A DNA stretch of 64,000 nt, taken from NCBI RefSeq assembly GCF_026230105.1, contig NC_079479.1, forward strand, positions 31,899,385 through 31,963,384, read 5' to 3'. Made by a program: the position numbers and the translations under genes. Below are positions 59,681-64,000 of the stretch, piece by piece; the stretch's first letter is position 1, and every line of letters starts with the position of its first letter. This DNA is from Diorhabda sublineata. Lineage: Eukaryota > Arthropoda > Insecta > Coleoptera > Chrysomelidae. The notes beneath the pieces were generated by a model. It was not told the DNA's origin. It did not search any database and saw only the letters and a list, made by a program, of their open reading frames with translations.

Positions 59681-60359
59681 TACATTTTTAACGCACTACT
59701 GCTTAAAGTATATTTCTTCACGCACTCGAGCGTAAAGTTTTACGCACTCGAAAATGTGTCTTTAGTTTGTATTTTAGGCAGTAGTCATCAGATTATGATG
59801 TTGAAGGACGAGGACTACAACTTAACAAATTTTATAAACTCAAAATCAACGTTAAATTATATGAAACTTCATAAGTTTTTAGTTTAAATGTCGTGGTTTT
59901 AGTGTATAATTTCCTTCTCTTATATGCTTATAAGATATTTAAAGTCTAAGGTCCTATATTATAGAGATAGAGATCTGCACGCTTGGAAAGCGGCGGGTAT
60001 TCGCATTGTTTTTCAACGACACACACAATGCAGTGCTATATTTTTTACAAAAAATCAGATAGTATTGTATTTACCTCGGATAACTTGCAGCTTGCATAGC
60101 CATTAAAAGCTTAAGAAATAGTATAGTGACTTGGACGGTGTTCATAATTGATAAAAAGCTCCAGAATGCTATATTACCTAGAAAAAGGATGATAATAGTA
60201 AAAAGTGGAAAACTAACGAATGAAATAACTAAAACATTAACTAACTAAAGTTAAGAATATCTCTAAAATCTAATATAAGAACAATACGATAAGTATATAT
60301 TAATGAATTAAATTAAGAATTGATATAAAACAAACTGATTCTGTTTCTGTATGTTTCTA

Positions 60360-60498
60360 GAAGGACTAAATCACCTAAAACCGCGTTTCGACATCCAATT
60401 TCTCGTCTTAAGAGTCCAAAGGTATATGAAGAATCAGTTATTCAAACAATCAAAACGAAATCAGAGAATAGTGATATAAAAAAATCGAGATTTTGAAC
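60360..60498 (+). other. Orphan exon-like open segment
   Basis: After a plausible acceptor (CTGTATGTTTCTAG) the plus strand is open for about 45 codons, RTKSPKTAFRHPISRLKSPK then VYEESVIQTIKTKSENSD and KKSRF-stop. S/K/P composition resembles a C-terminal exon of a basic protein. No partner exon was found upstream, so it may be chance. Confidence 0.25.
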
Positions 60499-60669
60499 TA
60501 AAACATTTTGCCTCGTTTCTTATAGACTAAAATCTGGTCCCTAGGGGACTTTTTATAGGTTTTCCAAAAAGCATAGTTTCTAGATCATAAAGAAGTGGAA
60601 AAATATGAAATTGGAAGAATAGAGTAAGATTCAAGTATGTCCAAAACACCCTTCGATTAAATGATTTAA

Positions 60670-60840
60670 AGAGAGGTACTGGTACGTTTACTGGACACTA
60701 TACCACCTAAAGATCATCGGAAACACTCCCGACACCTCTTTTCGTTACAGTAAGGAATAAAATAAAATACCCGAACACCTGCTCTGGGAGTGTACATCAA
60801 CAAAGGCTACGCTGAGAGTAAATGCTTGATAAAATCAGAA
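60670..60840 (+). mobile_element. Non-LTR retrotransposon C-terminal relic
   Basis: Plus frames read FTGHYTT, then after frameshifts PEHLLWECTSTKATLRVNA-stop. LTGHYxxKxHLxxxG ... PEHLLxEC is the usual end of Jockey/R1-like ORF2. Heavily broken. Downstream to ~61150 may belong to its 3' region. Confidence 0.6.
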
Positions 60841-62980
60841 AAAGTAGGCCATATAGCTACCAAACGGGTTGCTCACTTTGCTGTCCAGCTGCTGAAAATT
60901 TCGGGGTACACAGTACATCAATAGGCCAAAGTCGGTTCACAGCATTTACTCCTTAGATCATCTTTATTCTTGGTTACCAGGTAGCAGACGTACTGCCAAT
61001 TGTGATTGTGTGCTTTAGCAAAGGCTGGATTCTGATCTTCTAATTGACCGGAAGACGAATGCTAACCATCGTGAGATCTTAATCACAAATCCTGTCGTTG
61101 GTCTGTGGTGACTCCGTAACCTGGTATCTCCGTATGGATCCATAATTCTTCTTAAATATGGTTCATTTCTTTTTGTTCGTCGCAATTTCCTTCGATTGCC
61201 AAAGGTTTTCATTAATTAATTAAAGTTTTCCATTGGGTAAATGACATCATTTATTTTCGCTTTGATTGAAAATCTTTTCCTGCTAGAGAATAATACATTT
61301 TCCCACGTCTCCGAAGACTAAAAGTACTTTGAACAGTTATTCCAATGAATTTGTTAACTTTCTAGACTCTTCCATCAAACCTTGGTTGTAATGATGTTAT
61401 TTTATCATCTCCTTTTTGTCAAGATTGTCGTGTAACATTTGAAAAAGTCTTTCGAATTTCGGAGAAGAGAGAAGAGTAAAGCCGCATTATAGTGAGTGTT
61501 TACTATGAAAGTTACGTAACGATTTGTTCAAAACTTTGAAATTAGAAAGTACGCCTACAGCGCTCTCTAATGAAGAACAATTTGGTGATGATTCTGGTTT
61601 AAAAGTTAAAAAAAAATTGGATTTATATTTTAGTCTTAATTTTGGATCCTCCGCATAAATTAGACACTTTTGACGTTACCACGTATGCAAATGGAAAAAA
61701 CGAGCGTGCTCCAGGTGGACTACTAGGGGTCTACGGGAGACTCGAGGAGGTCTATGTTGGGCGTGACAAAAAATACGGGACCATAATGGTAAGCGAAAGT
61801 CCATAAAAATTTATTTGGTTTGGCTCGATTTTTCTTAACACTATATGCAGATAATATTTTAAGAACCTCAGCAACTGCTGCACATGTCACATTTGGATTT
61901 GGAAATTGGTGGTGCTGTAGCTGCAGGGGGTCCAGCAACATTTTGCAAGTGGTATTTGAAACAAAAAAGCTCAGGAACCAAATAATTATGGAGAAGCTTC
62001 AACAATATATTTATTTGCCACGTTGTGACAGATAACAAGAATACTATAATGGAGATCGTGACTCTCAGTTTCCGGTTTTAAGCGCGACGACGAGGGATTT
62101 TCAAAGAATCCATGCCACATCTGTAGCGTTGTTTTATTGGGCTTAATTAACCACGAGGAATCATTGGAACCAGCTGAATAATACAACATTAAGATGTCTT
62201 TTATATTTAAATGATTGGGTTAAAGATAAGTTGTTCAATAAGTTATATGAATACACTTTTCATGAATCTGAGTTATAAATTTGGTTTTTGTTATTGAAAT
62301 AATTTCTTTTCTATTCATCTGTCGGTTTACCATATTTTGTTCATTGGAATAAAGATTTGAAGTAAATTTATTATAAGAAAGATGCTGTACCAGTTTCGCT
62401 AATTATCGACTATACTATTGGAGAGCAAAAATGGTTAACGAGAGCGGTAGTAGTTTTATAAAAATATTTTCTATAAAGATCGGCCTCTTTGATTTTGTTT
62501 AATTGAATAAAATGCGGTAAAGAAAAGAGATCACGGTGTTTATTTTCGTTTACGCACGGTGGTATTGTTGGGAAATTTCATCTGTGGTATACGCTTACTG
62601 GGGTATAATATTTGAGGTAGATTTAGATTTATAGGGACGGCAATTATATTCTTATATCAAAGAACGAAAATATATAACATCATATATTTCTCAACCCAAT
62701 ATTTATACAGTAAATATCGGGGTATCTAACTGGTTAAAGAACAATACAAAGCACCAAGAGTTTATCAAAGTGTACCGCGGTGACGAAAACGCACCTAGTT
62801 TTCACTTGGATATACAGGGAACTCCAATAATCGTTCCTTAATCGGAGCGTAAAAAAAGAACAAAAAGTTTTCCCCTTATCATCATCATTAGATGCCCACC
62901 TAAGGGCATTACGTCCTGTTGACAATATTTGCCTAAATATTCATCTTTTAAGACGAGTTGCCTCCTATCCAATAGCTATC
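60841..62980. other. Intergenic, no supported gene
   Basis: Mixed composition with GC-richer patches near 61040-61140 and 61700-61950. Minus-strand frames of 65-72 codons (61015-61212, 61723-61941, 61986-62189) show no family I can name. Likely unclassified repeat debris. Confidence 0.45.
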
Positions 62981-62989
62981 CGGCAAATA

Positions 62990-63080
62990 AGGCCGGAGTC
63001 ACACGGCCCGGGCGAACGTCCGATCCGAATTTTGTCCGGATGCATTGCTGAACACATCACCCCGGTAAATGGCCCCATTG
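62990..63080. repeat. GC-rich block resembling a transposon terminus
   Basis: A sharp GC-rich patch starting GGCCGGAGTCACACGGCCCG and containing the interrupted palindrome-like words TCCGATCCGAA and TTGTCCGGATG. Such ends with ...CACACGG... are common in insect TIR elements, but the opposite end was not found in the window. Confidence 0.35.
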
Positions 63081-64000
63081 TGTGTCTTTTTGTGTTAAGA
63101 CGTAAGAAACTAGCTATTCTTTGTTTACTTAGTAGAAAAAACGCTTCGGGAGTATTTGGTTTGATCGCCGTAGCATTTTGATTATAAAATTATATCTGAA
63201 CACTTAAAAATCGAATGATAAGATGATTTTTTAATGTTTAATGCTTGGTTCTGCTTTCCAATGAATAGAGATGGATTTTAACAAACTGACGCATTCTTCT
63301 TCGATTGTTTCCTGATCGCGGACTGAGCAAAGTTTTCAGATTTTAGCGTCGCATCTGCGATCTTCATTTTCTTGACATTAGTTAAATAAGTCCTACATAT
63401 GTTAGTTGTATTAAAATTGCTCATAAGTTGGTACAGACCTAACATAGTTTGCATTTTTTAGACCTTTCAAAGAGTGGAAAATCATAATAACTTCATTTAT
63501 TTCCGAAACTTAGTAGTCTGTATCTAGGCGCTTTTCTATTCCATCGATTATTTATTGGTTTGGATCTTATTTCCTCCGAAAAGGTTTTTTTAAGTAAGTT
63601 AGACTGGCAGATTCAAGCGTACAACGCATTTTGTCCAAAAAAATATAAATACCAAACATGTTTCGCAAAGCATCCCAAAATGAATTTCAAAAATCTGTAT
63701 CCTTTATTATCTGTAGTACTAGAAAGTACTGAATGAAATTTTGTAGGGAGTAAGTCGTTTCGCTGCACCGAAGCCTATAAAAAAAATTGATAAAACCCAA
63801 AAGTGGAGGACATTATTGCCGAACCACACAATTATATTAAAATACCTACATTTTCCTCATAGTTTAAAGAAAAATTTGAAGTTTATGAAGTTTATTTGAT
63901 TCTAGTACAAATTGTTTCATAATTCGAAATGAACTTGCACAAATAAAGGTGTTGGGTCATACATAATCCGACTTTGTTAGGCTGAGGTATAAATATAAGG
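63081..64000. other. Right flank of window
   Basis: AT-rich DNA with no open frame above 60 codons and no recognised repeat. I see nothing to annotate. Confidence 0.5.

Overview
This 64 kb window is AT-rich nuclear DNA from an insect (or close arthropod). The reasons are intron-containing genes with canonical GT-AG junctions, a Frizzled-4 type receptor, an insect-style CG7065-like zinc-finger protein, and many decayed Tc1/mariner, Harbinger, Helitron and non-LTR elements. The order cannot be fixed from the sequence; a beetle is a guess only.

Three protein genes are supported. (1) 1363-11723 (+): a 14-exon gene for a 1544-residue nuclear protein with two U1/matrin-type C2H2 fingers, RS-rich segments and a C-terminal run of DRFGPGG-like repeats; it matches the insect family annotated as 'uncharacterized protein CG7065'. 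(2) 13905-15923 (+): three exons encoding ECSIT (390 residues), a mitochondrial complex I assembly and Toll-pathway protein. (3) 17987-55587 (-): five exons encoding a 527-residue Frizzled-4 (fz4). It lies tail-to-tail with ECSIT and is stretched over 37.6 kb by introns of about 2.1, 27.3, 5.4 and 1.2 kb. All exon phases of the three models join without stops.

The remaining sequence is introns and intergenic DNA holding repeats. fz4 intron 2 (25364-52647) contains two degenerate mariner copies, a small TIR element, a 711 bp Harbinger-like element with a MADF-domain fragment, TIRs and a TAA target duplication, a non-LTR reverse transcriptase relic, a Helitron helicase fragment, and an AT-rich degenerate array. 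It also holds a striking 2.9 kb higher-order tandem array (about 39080-41975, 25 units of 119/104 bp). That array appears to have been amplified from a reverse-transcriptase motif of the adjacent non-LTR relic. The 8.4 kb upstream of fz4 (55588-64000) has no gene I can support; it holds another degenerate array, a non-LTR fragment, a tRNA-like relic and one orphan exon-like frame.

The genes share no operon-like logic. ECSIT (Toll/BMP signalling, mitochondria) and fz4 (Wnt signalling) are simply convergent neighbours. No CRISPR, rRNA or intact tRNA gene was seen.
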